Origin: JACDAE01 sp963717195
Lineage (GTDB): Bacteria > Chloroflexota > Ktedonobacteria > Ktedonobacterales > Ktedonobacteraceae
Reading direction: 5' to 3'
Assembly: GCA_963717195.1 (NCBI GenBank)
Contig: CAVQVR010000009.1
Location: 186,001 to 250,000, forward strand
DNA length: 64,000 nt
Shown here: positions 7,601 to 18,600 of the stretch, piece after piece
Layout: each line of letters opens with the position of its first letter
How positions within the stretch are numbered: the stretch's first letter is position 1
The notes under the pieces: generated by a model
The model's input: only the letters and a program-made list of their open reading frames with translations
Databases searched by the model: none
What the model was told of the DNA's origin: nothing
Made by a program: the position numbers and the translations under genes

Positions 7601-10327
7601 ATGAATACCGAGAATGCCTCACCCACTATGTCTAAGAACGATGATGGCGCTCAAGCTTTGCCGCTTGCTTCATCTCGTCATCCAGTGGTGCGAGTTCTGC
7701 AAAGAATATGGATCTTTTGGAGAGCGATACGATGGTGGTTGGTCGCGCATACCTTTGTTTCTTCGTCGCTGCCTACTGGATTGCGTCCGTGGTTTGTTGG
7801 GTATCTGTTGGCTGTAGTGTTGCAAATCCTTGCTGTTTTCCTCAGTGGGCTGGTAGTTCATGTCTATCCTGCGTTTAGCTTTGTCGAGGCACCGGCCTTG
7901 CTCGTTGTGTTGTTTCTCTCATCAGTATGGGGAAGTGGGCCAGGGTTGCTGGCGACACTAGTTGGTACTATCCTACTAGTGATGTTTCCATATCTTCCTT
8001 TTGGTGCTCAGAGACTGGAAGATGGAGTGGGCATTGTCCTGTATGTGGGAATTGGGCTTACGATCGGGTTGATAGCGGGTCAGACGCGACTTGTGAAGGC
8101 GAATGCCCTGCAGGCTCAGCAGAAGGGAGCAGAAACGACCCGGCAGCAATTCTACGATTTATTCAGGCAAGTTCCAATTCCGATCTCGGTGCTTCGTGGG
8201 CCCGACTATCGTTTCGAGTTCATTAATCCGCGTACCCAACAGGTGATGGGCAAGCGAGAGGTTCTGGGTAAGCCAATCCGTGAAGCACTTCCTGAATATG
8301 GCTCGCAAGGGATCTTTAATCTCCTGGACCAGGTCTATATGACTGGTGAACCACTGACTGTCCAGGAATTGCGTGCGGAGACGATGCATTATGAGGATGG
8401 CCATCTGGTTCCGATTGAGCGCTATTTCAATGTTGTCTATCAGCCTCTGCGCATCGAACAAGGAGTGGTTGATGGCATTATGATTTTCAATATTGATATA
8501 ACAGAGCAGGTAGTAGCGAACAAGCAAAAAGAGCGTCTGATGTTGGAGCGGGAGCGGGCCGAACAGGAGGCGCTTGGTCGGGCGCGTGATCTAGAGGCGA
8601 TTTTTGAAGCGATTGCCGACCCGGTGTTCATCATTGATATGCAGACAGGCCCTCAGCGGATGAATCGTGCGGCCCGCGAATTGCTGGCACTTCCTGAGGC
8701 GGTGTCGACTGATGAGCTAAATGCCTATCCTCGTTTCTTTGAGCTCTATGATGAGCAGGGGCATTACTTACCAAAGGAAGCCTGGCCGCAGGTAGCGGTT
8801 TTTGAGGGGAAAGCGATTTATGGGGCTACAGCCATCGATGTCGTAATGCACACGCATGATGGGCGTAAGCTTGATCTTAGCGTTACCGGGGCTCCTTTGT
8901 ATGCCGAGGATGGTACAATCCAGGCGGCAGTGATGGCTTGTCGGGATGTGACGGAGCGTAGGCACTTAGAACTACGTCTGCGAGAGGCTGAGCAGCAAAC
9001 ACGGGAATCTCTACAGGCATTATTGGTCCTGGCGGAAGCGCTTGTCTCTGTACCAATCGCTGGAGAGGAGGGGGGAGAAGCAGTTGATCCAACCTCAACC
9101 CTGGCAGATGTTGCGCAACGACTGGCCCTTCTGATTCGTTCAGTATTGAATTGTAAACGTGTCAGTATCACCTTACTAGATTCACAGACGCACGAGTTCC
9201 GTTCTCTAGCAGTCGTTGGTCTGCCCGTTAAACTGGAAAAGCTGTGGAGGGAACGGCGTCCAGGTTTTTATTTAAGTGATCAGGTAGCAGGGACTTCGAT
9301 TGAAGCGCAATTTTCGGCAGGCAATGTTGTTGTCGTGGATATGCGAGAGTCTTCTTTTGCTGGACAACCCAACCCTTATGAAATTAAGATGGTGCTTCTG
9401 GCTCCTATGCGGATCGGCACGCGCTTGATCGGCATTCTGGCGCTTGATCATGCTGGAGAAGAGCAAGAGTTTACTGACGGTGAGAAGTCGCTCGCCAAAG
9501 CAGTGGCTGAGCTGGCGGCTCTTATTCTGGAGCGAGAAAGACTCCTGACGGAACGGGCAGAGAGCCAGGCGAATGTGCTGGCTTTACAGGAAGCCAATCA
9601 TTTGAAGGATGAGTTCATTGGTATTGCGGGGCATGAACTGCGTACACCGCTCACAACAATTAAGGCGAGTGTGCAGCTAACCAGGAGGCAGGTAGCACGT
9701 TTGCTCAAATTGGAAGCGGCTTTATCTCCTGAAGCGGAGAAGTTGATCTCCACTATGGAGACGCTTCTGGATCGGGCAGAGCGGCAGATAGGGATGCAGA
9801 ATCGGCTCGTTAATGATCTGCTAGATATCTCGCGGATCGAGACTGGGCGATTGGAATTGCACCCGGTGCTGGGTGATCTAGAGATGCTCATCCGTGAAGT
9901 CGTGGAGGATCAACAGGCTCTGATGTCCGAACGAAGTATTTTGTTCGAGCCGAACGTTCATGGAGAGGTTTTGGTCCTGGCGGATGCGGATCGCCTGCGG
10001 CAGGTAATGACCAACTATCTCTCGAATGCGTTGAAGTATTCTGCAGGAGATCAGCCTGTATTCGTGCGTATTGTTCTGCTGGAGACGGAGGTGTGTGTAG
10101 AGGTCGAGGATAAAGGCCCGGGACTGACGGAGCCTCAACAGCAACACATCTGGGAGCGTTTTTACCGTGTGCCAGGCATTGAAGTAAAGAATGGGTCTGG
10201 TGTTGGTCTGGGGCTGGGATTGCATATCAGTCGGATGATCATTGAGCGGCACGGTGGGCACGTGGGTGTGCGCAGCGTTAAAGGGCAGGGATCTATCTTC
10301 TGGCTGACGCTTCAACGTGCGGAATAA
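7601..10327 (+). CDS. Membrane PAS/GAF sensor histidine kinase with KdpD-like membrane domain
   Basis: This 908-residue hybrid sensor begins with about four membrane helices resembling the DUF4118/KdpD transmembrane domain (FLSSVWGSGPGLLATLVG). Two PAS domains follow (about residues 185-310 and 330-460), then a GAF domain (about 480-655). The HisKA dimerisation domain carries the phosphoacceptor in GHELRTPLTTIKAS (H678), and the HATPase domain shows NYLSNALKYS, DKGPGLT, FYRV and GLGLGLHI. All catalytic boxes are intact. No response regulator is adjacent, so it is an orphan kinase; the ligand sensed by PAS or GAF is unknown. The ATG at 7601 lacks a strong ribosome-binding site but matches the start of the membrane domain. 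Confidence 0.9.
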   Translation: MNTENASPTMSKNDDGAQALPLASSRHPVVRVLQRIWIFWRAIRWWLVAHTFVSSSLPTGLRPWFVGYLLAVVLQILAVFLSGLVVHVYPAFSFVEAPALLVVLFLSSVWGSGPGLLATLVGTILLVMFPYLPFGAQRLEDGVGIVLYVGIGLTIGLIAGQTRLVKANALQAQQKGAETTRQQFYDLFRQVPIPISVLRGPDYRFEFINPRTQQVMGKREVLGKPIREALPEYGSQGIFNLLDQVYMTGEPLTVQELRAETMHYEDGHLVPIERYFNVVYQPLRIEQGVVDGIMIFNIDITEQVVANKQKERLMLERERAEQEALGRARDLEAIFEAIADPVFIIDMQTGPQRMNRAARELLALPEAVSTDELNAYPRFFELYDEQGHYLPKEAWPQVAVFEGKAIYGATAIDVVMHTHDGRKLDLSVTGAPLYAEDGTIQAAVMACRDVTERRHLELRLREAEQQTRESLQALLVLAEALVSVPIAGEEGGEAVDPTSTLADVAQRLALLIRSVLNCKRVSITLLDSQTHEFRSLAVVGLPVKLEKLWRERRPGFYLSDQVAGTSIEAQFSAGNVVVVDMRESSFAGQPNPYEIKMVLLAPMRIGTRLIGILALDHAGEEQEFTDGEKSLAKAVAELAALILERERLLTERAESQANVLALQEANHLKDEFIGIAGHELRTPLTTIKASVQLTRRQVARLLKLEAALSPEAEKLISTMETLLDRAERQIGMQNRLVNDLLDISRIETGRLELHPVLGDLEMLIREVVEDQQALMSERSILFEPNVHGEVLVLADADRLRQVMTNYLSNALKYSAGDQPVFVRIVLLETEVCVEVEDKGPGLTEPQQQHIWERFYRVPGIEVKNGSGVGLGLGLHISRMIIERHGGHVGVRSVKGQGSIFWLTLQRAE

Positions 10328-10378
10328 TGGGAGAGGTGCCAGGCTGATTACCCCATATTGCTGTAGAGTTCACTTTCA

Positions 10379-11467
10379 CTAATTAGTGGACCCGATCTTT
10401 TTTGTCGTCTTGAGCATAGCAACATTGGGTCCAGTGTCCTTTGGATGGTAGGTAGCAATAACCTCAGTTCCAGAGAGCAACTTGCTGTCGATATAGAGAT
10501 CACCACCAATATTTCGCATGCGTTCTCTCATAGAAGAGAGTCCCACCCCACTCTCTTTTTGTTTGGTGTAGCTAAAACCCTGACCATCGTCGGCGACTTT
10601 GAGTGTTACATAGAGCCAGCCAATCGTTAAAGTAACGCGCACTGATGAAGCTTTGCTATGGCGTCCCACATTAGAGAGCGCTTCCTGTGCAATGCGAAAA
10701 AAGGTCCCTTTCACATGTGGGGAAAGGAAGTAATTTTTCTCTTGTCCCTGGATCTCTGTTGTAAATTTGACAAAGATACCATACTGATGGCTCCACCTCG
10801 ATAGGTATGCCGCCAGCGCATCAGCGAGATCCTGATTTTCAAGTGCGCCCTGGCGCATGGGAACAATGAGATTGGTCAACTCTTCCTGGATATCGCTCAG
10901 AATTTTTTTTGCTTCCTGCAAATGCATGGCTAGCTGATCGTTTTTAGCTTGATGAATTTTTCTGGCAATACTAATCTGGAATGCGAGAGCGAAGATCTGC
11001 TGCTTCACGGTATCATGGAGCTCTCTTGCCAGGAGATTGCGTTCATTTACAGAGGTCATTTCCTGTTGTACTTCTATCCATTTTTGTAGCTCTTTCGCCA
11101 TCTCATTTAAATGCAGGGTTAGCAGCCCTATATCATCTTTTCCGTGACTTTGGGCAGTAACAGAGAAATCACCTTTCCCCCAATAATGAGCTGCGTTTAT
11201 GAGCTTACGACTAGAGAGGACACGGCGGCGCAAATAGAAAAAAACAGGAATGGATAGGAGAACTGCAAATGGCAAGGCCTTCACGAGATAAGAGAGAAGC
11301 ATGGTAAGGGGCGTGCTTATGACAGAGCTTATTATATCTCTGGGGTTGCTTGAATTTACTGTCAGGAAAAGTAATTGATAAAAGAACATGAGAATGGTTG
11401 CGATACAAAAAAATAAGAGTGTGAGTCTCCATTGTGGGCTACGGGAAAAAGGTTGCACATGCTTCAT
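10379..11467 (-). CDS. NarL/LiaS-type sensor histidine kinase
   Basis: This 362-residue kinase has two membrane helices (about residues 14-36 and 54-78), a HAMP-like linker (ending HLNEMAKELQKW), a HisKA_3 domain with phosphoacceptor H151 in LLARELHDTVKQ, and a HATPase domain (EALSNVGRHSKAS, VADDGQGF, GVGLSSMRERM). Kinases of this class pair with NarL/LuxR response regulators, and one is encoded immediately upstream at 11,578-12,246 on the same strand, so the two form an operon. The short extracytoplasmic loop resembles membrane-stress sensors such as LiaS, but the signal is not deducible. It converges on the orphan kinase that ends at 10,327. Confidence 0.9.
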   Translation of the reverse strand: MKHVQPFSRSPQWRLTLLFFCIATILMFFYQLLFLTVNSSNPRDIISSVISTPLTMLLSYLVKALPFAVLLSIPVFFYLRRRVLSSRKLINAAHYWGKGDFSVTAQSHGKDDIGLLTLHLNEMAKELQKWIEVQQEMTSVNERNLLARELHDTVKQQIFALAFQISIARKIHQAKNDQLAMHLQEAKKILSDIQEELTNLIVPMRQGALENQDLADALAAYLSRWSHQYGIFVKFTTEIQGQEKNYFLSPHVKGTFFRIAQEALSNVGRHSKASSVRVTLTIGWLYVTLKVADDGQGFSYTKQKESGVGLSSMRERMRNIGGDLYIDSKLLSGTEVIATYHPKDTGPNVAMLKTTKKIGSTN

Positions 11468-11577
11468 GCTATCTGATATCTACCTTTCGATGCAATGATA
11501 GAGATGCGCTGTAAACCACAGATCTGTCAGGTTAATTTCTTAGACAGTTTGAGCTAGATCATACGTTGAAAATCTAC

Positions 11578-12246
11578 TTACACCTCGTGTGTAAATTGTA
11601 AACGTTGTTTTGAAATGAGTCCGCGTTGCCAGGCAAAAACGGCAAGCTGGGTGCGATCGGTCATGTTGAGTTTGCTCAATATGCTGCTTACATGGCTTTT
11701 TACTGTGCGCTCACTAATGATAAGCCGTTGTGCGATGTTTGCATTCGAATATCCATGAGCTACCAGCAGCAGAACTTCATATTCTCGCTCACTTAAATAA
11801 GAAAGACTATCTGATCCTAGATCACGGACCTCGTGTACTACATGGGTGGTAATCTGTGAATTGAGCAAGGCCTCCCCCCTGGCTGCTTTCTTGACTACAT
11901 CGACAAGCCCTTCTACGTCGACATCTTTCAAGACATAAGAGAGAGCTCCGGCTCGTAGCGCCGGGAGGACGTGGTCTTTGTCAGGATAAGAGGTAAGGAT
12001 GATCACCTGAGTATCGGGGCTGACTTCTTTCACCTGTCTGGTCGCTTCGACCCCATTTATGCCTGGCATTATCAGATCAAGGAGCATTACATCGGGATGA
12101 TATTCTAAAGCAATTTTGATCGCCGCTTCACCTGAATCAGCCTCAGCGACTACACAGAGCTCTGGTTCTAAATCTAAAAAGACACGTATTCCTCTGCGAA
12201 CAATAGTATGATCATCGACTAATGCTACTGAAATGAGTTTCTGCAT
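11578..12246 (-). CDS. NarL/LuxR-family response regulator
   Basis: This 222-residue protein has a receiver domain with acidic pocket D11/D12, phosphorylation site D57 (MLLDLIMPG), T85 and K107, and a C-terminal LuxR helix-turn-helix (SEREYEVLLLVAHGYSNANI, then ERTVKSHVSSILSKL). It is the cognate regulator of the kinase encoded just downstream at 10,379-11,467; the gap of about 110 bases is consistent with one transcript. Target genes are not identifiable. An inverted repeat about 100-150 bases upstream (12,341-12,403) could be its own control site. Confidence 0.92.
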   Translation of the reverse strand: MQKLISVALVDDHTIVRRGIRVFLDLEPELCVVAEADSGEAAIKIALEYHPDVMLLDLIMPGINGVEATRQVKEVSPDTQVIILTSYPDKDHVLPALRAGALSYVLKDVDVEGLVDVVKKAARGEALLNSQITTHVVHEVRDLGSDSLSYLSEREYEVLLLVAHGYSNANIAQRLIISERTVKSHVSSILSKLNMTDRTQLAVFAWQRGLISKQRLQFTHEV

Positions 12247-12340
12247 ATCTGTCTACCTACCATTACCCTACTTTGAAAATCCACAACGAGGTCACTCCAA
12301 TTTTGCATACTGGACTAACAGCCCTATTGCAAAAACTGAT

Positions 12341-12403
12341 GAGAGTACCTCTTAAAAAAGAGCCATGCCGTAGTTTCTACGATCTTATCAATAAGGTACT
12401 CTC
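12341..12403. repeat. Inverted repeat upstream of the two-component operon
   Basis: GAGAGTACCT (12341-12350) and AGGTACTCTC (12394-12403) are perfect 10-bp arms about 43 bases apart. They lie in a 470-base gap with no gene. An operator for the response-regulator operon or a terminator of the gene at 12,716 are both possible. Confidence 0.35.
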
Positions 12404-12715
12404 TCTGAAAGAAAATTAAATCGGCCTCAGGCTCTATTTACAATCCTCCTTAAGTAGGATCAGCCTGAGAAAAGCTCTTGGATAGCAGTATGATGCATCT
12501 GAAAGCTAACTCACGTTAGTATTCTCTCAATCTTCTCGCAGAAAGACTGTCCTGCTTCAGTTATTAAAAGAACCCAATGCTCAATGTGTTCAATCATAAA
12601 TCCGATGTAGAATAATGTCAAGGGCTTAGCAATCGGTGATATCATCTGGCCCCCTCAATCCGCTTGAGGTTGCGAGCGTTTTATTTGCCCATGTTTGAAC
12701 TGGCGAAGAGTCTGC

Positions 12716-13850
12716 TTAGTCGCTATAGCAATAGACAACTTTTCCAAAGCGATCCCTGGTATTGTATGTTCTATCGAAAAAAGCAGCGACCTGGTTTCCT
12801 CGGAATACACTATCAATGGTTACATTCAAGAGACCTGCATTATAATCCCTGATGGCCTGCGCCAGGTCTTCTGCCTGACCGAGAAAGTTCCCAATCAGGT
12901 GTATATTATGAAAGGATGTGTATAACATGAGATCCTGAAGAGGCTTGCTTTCGGGAAGGAATGCTTTCCCTGTCAATGGCGAGTACAGGTCTCCTCTTCC
13001 GCTGGTGATATATTTTCCTTCCATCGCTATGGTATGCACAACCTTACTTAAATAGAGATCGAAGAAAGGGTCGATGACGTAATCGAAGCCTCCTGTCTGT
13101 ACAACAATCTCCTCTATGCGTCGATTCTCACGCAGACTGAGAAGATTCTGTAGCCACGGGTATCACTTCCTTCACTCCCATCTGTATCAGTTTGTACCCG
13201 ATATGATGAGAGGCTGTAGTTATAGTCGCATAAATATTCATAGCATATTGTTTAAGAGCATTAATAACAAAAATAGAGGTATTTGAGGTTGCAGCAGTAA
13301 TAAGCAGATTATTCCCTGCCGTAATACATAATTTACGTATAATACTATAACTCGTCTGAGCACCCACACTGAATGCAGCTGCAACTTCATCTGGCATCGC
13401 CGCTGGGACTTTGACCAACTTGGCTTCATGTATCGTCCAGCATCGTTTTGAAGCATAATCTGTGGGAATGCCAGGAAGGAGGTCTGGAACACCGGAATGC
13501 GGAAACTGATTATTTCCCATGACCCGATCTCCTACTTGAAATCTGCTTATCCCCTCGCCGATAGCGATAATTTCTCCGATGAATTCCGATCCAATATAGG
13601 AATAACAGGCACCTTCACCACATTTCTGACTGATTGCGAAAATGCGAGATTTATCGTTATAGTTACAAGAAAAGGCACGTACCTTAATAAGCACCAAAAA
13701 TCTGTTTTCAGGTGTATAAGGGTCGAAAGCTGGTTTCTTTGTCTCTATAAGCCCTACTGTGACCGGCATTCCTTCAATTTCTATGGTATGTACATCGGTA
13801 TATTGATCATAACCGGTGGCCTCTCGCCCGCAAACTACTACACTATTCAT
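12716..13850 (-). pseudogene. Frameshifted zinc-type alcohol dehydrogenase-like gene (MDR family)
   Basis: Two reading frames on the minus strand together make one MDR protein of about 375 residues. The first (13,850 to about 13,128) holds the GroES-like domain (GSEFIGEIIAIGEGISRFQVG) and the start of the Rossmann fold. After EVIPVA the frame runs into a stop at 13,128. The other frame continues through LLSLRENRRIEEIVVQTGG, then VHTIAMEGKYIT, to a stop at 12,716. A single-base indel near 13,155-13,165 explains the break. Sequence on both sides is otherwise well preserved, so this is a very recent lesion or a sequencing error. Substrate unknown. Confidence 0.75.
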
Positions 13851-13923
13851 CTAATCTCTCCTTACTTTGTTAATGTAGAGCTATTCGGGTTGTCTCATTA
13901 TGAGCCGATGCCCTGCTTATGTT

Positions 13924-13976
13924 GTAGGGAAGGAGCGACCTGGCAGTCTCCATCCGCCAGGTCGCTCCTTCCCTAC
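13924..13976. repeat. REP-like hairpin with 21-bp perfect arms
   Basis: Arms 13924-13944 (beginning GTAGGGAAGGAGCG) and 13956-13976 (ending CGCTCCTTCCCTAC) are perfect complements with an 11-base loop. The right arm is followed by AATGGC. The edge CCCTACAATGGC recurs at the large inverted repeat at 26,923-27,033. The gap 13,851-14,598 around it shows no convincing gene. Confidence 0.7.
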
Positions 13977-14598
13977 AATGGCGTGTAGAGCGCTTCAAGC
14001 GCTGAGGGATCATGGGAGGGAAAACGTACTAGTTACACAAATGCCAGTATTTACAAGTAGTGACCCTCGTTGTGGAAGAGTTGCTTAAGAGTATACCTGT
14101 TATGAAAGAGAAGTGCATCAGGCTAGAGGTTAATCTCTCGTCAGCCTTAAGGAGGATTAAGTATACCCGGCTTTTGCATTTATCGCACTTGCTCGTTCCC
14201 TGGTTGGATTCAGAATTCTATTTTCGGGTCGATGTTCGGATCGCCCCTGAGGCTTGAATTTATGTGTTTTCGTACTTCTCAGTGAGTCGGTGCTTACCAT
14301 AAGTCCAGAGGACGATCCATAGTTACACCCCAGGGCTGATGCATTTCTCTTCCGTCCTGGTTATACTTCTAATGGCTTCTATTGATGCTTATGGAAAGTT
14401 CAACCCGATGATAGCAAGGGTGGTCGTCCTGAGAACTATCGTCAAGATCTGCAAAGCGAGAAAGGAGAGAGGAGTTATTAGACGGATTGGCCTCGAGAAG
14501 CTACAAGCGCAGCGCGGCATTCGTGTGTTGGGCTGGTGTCAAGGCTAAAAACGATCAAAAGGTTGTTGTCTTAGTTCCATGAAGCAAGGAGAAAAGGC

Positions 14599-14865
14599 AT
14601 GTTCAAGTTTGGTTTCGGTTTCCGTCGAGCAAAGAGAGGGCTTCGAGTGTCCAAAGGAGTATACATACGCCAGGAACACGAACTGGAAAAGTCTGTTGGT
14701 ATGCCAGATTGGGTACGCGATACAGCAAGTGGAGTAGGAGTAGGAGAGGTGAACTATTCCAGATATACTCAAATGTTTCCTGCCTCACCATGGCAACCTG
14801 GTATGACCTGGGAAGCAACGGACGACATAAAGCAGTTTCCCAGTTCTAATTATTACGATAGCTAA
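14599..14865 (+). CDS. Small hypothetical protein
   Basis: This 88-residue open frame starts with ATG preceded by AAGGAGA at good spacing. It begins MFKFGFGFRRAKRGLRVS, is basic and aromatic in its first third and polar afterwards, and shows no membrane helix or cysteine motif. I recognise no family. The ribosome-binding site is the main reason to believe it; an imperfect inverted repeat (AATAATATGA...TCATATTATT) lies just downstream and may end its transcript. Confidence 0.45.
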   Translation: MFKFGFGFRRAKRGLRVSKGVYIRQEHELEKSVGMPDWVRDTASGVGVGEVNYSRYTQMFPASPWQPGMTWEATDDIKQFPSSNYYDS

Positions 14866-15105
14866 GGAGACTTACGGCAATAATATGATAGGGGTGGCTC
14901 CTGAAAGCGCCTTCTTTTGCCAGAAGAGTCATATTATTTCTGTAAGAACTGACGGAAGACATTGCATGCCTTCTGTCACTATCAGCGGAAGGGAGCATGA
15001 GGACCTTGCATTGTAAAGTGGAGATGCCAACCTCTTGCTCCTTATTTGATAGGCAAAATACAACCATTTGGGAAATGAAAATTCAGGAAGGAAGATAAAA
15101 GACAG

Positions 15106-15639
15106 ATGGCTGCCAAGCAAATAATCGATGTATCCTCCTCTCTTGACGAGCAAGAGAAGAATCCTTTGCAACCAGGACCATTATCTCAAGAACTACAAGG
15201 CGTCAGTGTGGTTATTCCTACACTGAATGAGAGCGCTAACATTGTCGTATTGCTGCTTCGGCTTAATGCTGCAATGGTACAGGCAGAAATACCTTATGAA
15301 GCGATTGTGATTGATGATCATTCGCAAGATGGCACCTGTGCTGTTGCTCTTCACATTGCTCAGACAATGCATCTGCCAGTGCGCGTATTCACCAAAAAGG
15401 GACAGGCAGGAAAAGCCTTTTCACTGATGGAGGGCTTTGCGATAGCGCACTATGATATGCTGGCAGCACTTGATGGAGACTTGCAGTATCCACCCGAAAC
15501 TATCCCCAGGATGATAAAACAGTTGCGCTCCGCCGATATCGTGGTTGCCGATCGCCGAGACACCTACCGTAAGGCTGATCGTCTTCGTGGCGCACTCAGT
15601 GGTATTTTTACCTTCATCATCAATTTTCTTTTGGTTTAG
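15106..15639 (+). CDS. GT2 glycosyltransferase, polyprenyl-phosphate mannose synthase type, N-terminal part (frameshifted)
   Basis: This 177-residue reading frame carries the nucleotide-sugar domain of a family 2 transferase of the dolichol-phosphate mannose synthase group: VVIPTLNESANI near the start, VIDDHSQDGT, and LDGDLQYPPE (the DxD-like metal site). It stops at a TAG at 15,637, where the +1 frame reads FGLDTDMQSGLKVF, the conserved continuation of this family. One missing T in the run near 15,630 explains the stop, so this and the next frame were very likely one gene. The enzyme would load a sugar onto a polyprenyl phosphate for use by the membrane transferase domain encoded downstream. 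Confidence 0.85.
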   Translation: MAAKQIIDVSSSLDEQEKNPLQPGPLSQELQGVSVVIPTLNESANIVVLLLRLNAAMVQAEIPYEAIVIDDHSQDGTCAVALHIAQTMHLPVRVFTKKGQAGKAFSLMEGFAIAHYDMLAALDGDLQYPPETIPRMIKQLRSADIVVADRRDTYRKADRLRGALSGIFTFIINFLLV

Positions 15640-15647
15640 ACACAGAT

Positions 15648-18600
15648 ATGCAGTCAGGTCTGAAAGTCTTCCGGCGTATCGTTTATGATGAATTGAAGGT
15701 TCGGTCAGGAAAGTGGAGCTTCGATCTTTATCTGGTTACTCAAGCTATTGGCAATGGCTACACAATCGCCAATATACCCATTGTATTCGAGCAACGTGTG
15801 GCCGGCGAGAGTAAAGTTATGCCACTTGCTGTTGCTACTGAACTCCTGATGACTGCACTTCATCTTAAGCTGACGACAGTTATAGCTCATATAACTGGAG
15901 AAGCCGCGCGAACAGCAAGCAAACAACGGGCGGTATGCGAATACGTTATTACCGCAGATGTTCCTCTAGCTGAGCAGGTAAAATACTATACGCAATGGCT
16001 CGATGTGGATACAAAGGGTGAGCATGTCGTTAATTCGCTGCAAGCTATAGAGTCATATAAGGAGATTGCTCTACGGGGTGCTCAGGTGAATGGGAAAGAA
16101 ATTACAACTTTTGCACCGTTCCGCCGGAAATTCTCAGCGCTGCACACTTTTACACTTCTCCAAATCCTCTTCCTGAGTTTGATGGTGCCACTCTTGATTG
16201 TGGGATTATTCTTCTTTCCCACGCAAATAATAACGGCTGCTATTGCCCTTGCCACCATTTTTTACTTTAGCGATCTGCTTTTGAACTTTTTGATCGCTGC
16301 ACGCACTCTTGATGTGCCGACTGCTGAGGAGATTGATGATGAGCTGGTCTATGCATTGGAAAATGCAAACTGGCCAATGTATACGGTGCTGTGTCCACTC
16401 TACCGCGAGGCTGATATTGTGCCTCAATTCGTCAAAGCTATACAGAGCCTGGATTATCCCACCGATAAATTACAGATTCTGTTTCTGATTGAGCAGGACG
16501 ATGTCGCTACAAAAGAAGCGATACAAGCCATGAATTTGCCTGGCCATTTTTACATAGTAACTGTGCCTGAGGGAGAGCCTCGCACAAAGCCGCGTGCTTG
16601 CAATTACGGCCTGTTACATGCCACAGGACGGTATGTCGTGATTTACGACGCTGAGGATTGCCCTGATCCTTTGCAACTGAAGAAGGCCATTTTGACCTTT
16701 GCCAATCATACTCCCGACGTTGCTTGCGTACAGGCAAAGTTGAATTTCTACAACACTGATCAGAATATTTTGACGCGTTGGTTTACTGCTGAATATTCGC
16801 TCTGGTTCGACCTGACTCTTCCCGGTCTGCAACGAGCTGGCTTCTCACTTCCTCTTGGTGGTACTTCTAACCATTTTCGCATAGAGCTTCTACGTAAACT
16901 TGGTGCATGGGATGCCTTTAACGTCACTGAAGATTGTGACCTGGGCCTGCGCCTGGCGCACTATAAGTTAAGGACCCTGGTACTTGACTCGACAACATAT
17001 GAGGAAGCCAATTCACAAGTAAAGAACTGGATACGACAGCGTTCGCGCTGGATCAAGGGCTACATGCAGACTTACCTTGTCTATATGCGCAACCCGTTTC
17101 GTTACCTGTCCCCGAAACACTGGAAAGAATTTCTCTCACTCCAGTTAGTGGTTGGCGGTAAGACCGCTATCCTCTTTATAAACCCCTTGATGTGGCTGCT
17201 GCTGCTGATCTACATACTGGTGCGTCCTTTCGTAGCGGAGATCTACCATACCCTGTTTCCTACGCCCATTCTTTACATGGGAGCGGCATGCCTTTTCTTT
17301 GGCAACTTCTTCTATATATATATCCATCTATTCGGCTGTGTCAAACGCAATAAGTACAGCCTGGTCAAATGGACGCTGTTTATTCCCATTTATTGGATGC
17401 TCACCAGTGTGGCTGGTGGTATGGCGCTGTTTCAGCTCATATTTAAACCTCATTATTGGGAGAAGACACAGCATGGGCTTCATTTGCCACAGTTGACCGC
17501 TCCTGCTGGTGAGGAGAAGACACAGCATGGATTGTTGGCTGCTCCTACTGGTGAGGAGAGGGAAGTGATGGCGTTAGGGAAGATAGTAGTGACCGCATTG
17601 CCAGCAACAGTAACAACACGAGCAATTTCTCCAATTTCCTCAACCACTCTACAGGGTAAAAAGCGCTTACAAAGGGTATTCCTTGTGCCTTTTGTGTTGC
17701 CTGATAGCCAACAAATTGTGAAAGCAGTGGCAGAATCGATGAAGACAGTCTTTGTGACTCCTCTGCCTGTCATACAGCGGAAGAAGGATAGTCAAAGACG
17801 ACTATTCCCTGAAGATGCATGGTTAATAGCAACCTTTGTGGTAGCATGTATCAGCAGTATTGCGGCCCTGGTGTTTTTCTTCTCGCGCCACCAGACGCTT
17901 CTCTATGGTGATAGTTATGCGCATATATTAATTGCACGCCATGTTTTCGATAGCGCCACTCCAGGTGTGGCGCAGTTGGGTGCGGTCTGGCTTCCTCTAC
18001 CACACCTGGTGATGCTGCCTTTCGTCTGGAATGATGCGCTCTGGCGCACAGGTTTAGCTGGCAGTATTCCATCGATGATTTGCTACATTGTCGCCTCTAC
18101 CTATATCTTTCTCTTTGCACGGCGGATGACGCAAGATAGCCGTGCCAGTTTCGTAGGCACGTTGCTTTTCATCGTAAATCCCAATATCCTCTACTTGCAA
18201 ACCACGCCGCTAAGCGAGCTCGTATTAATCGCGACGCTTACAATGACAGGGTACTGCTTCCTGGCATGGGTACAGGAGGATCGTTCCAGTCAACTGATCA
18301 AAGCCGCCGCTGCCGCCTTTCTGGCAACGCTGGCTCGCTATGATGGATGGTCTTTGTTTTTTGTCCTGGCGCTGGTGGTAATTATAGCGGGATGCTTAAA
18401 AAGACAGCGTTGGGCACATATTGAGGGTAATCTGCTTGTCTTTTGCTCTCTTGGAGGTCTGGGAGTTGCCTTGTGGGGTCTTTGGAATGCCATCATCTTT
18501 GGTGGAGATCCGCTTTACTTCCAGCGTGGTCCTTTCTCAGCACAGGCGCAACAGAATGATTTACTCAAACACGGTTTACTGTTTACCGATCACAACTTAC

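Noticed and set aside
14060..14548. Short plus-strand open frames in the gap before 14,599
   Set aside because: No ribosome-binding sites of note and no family features; probably chance.
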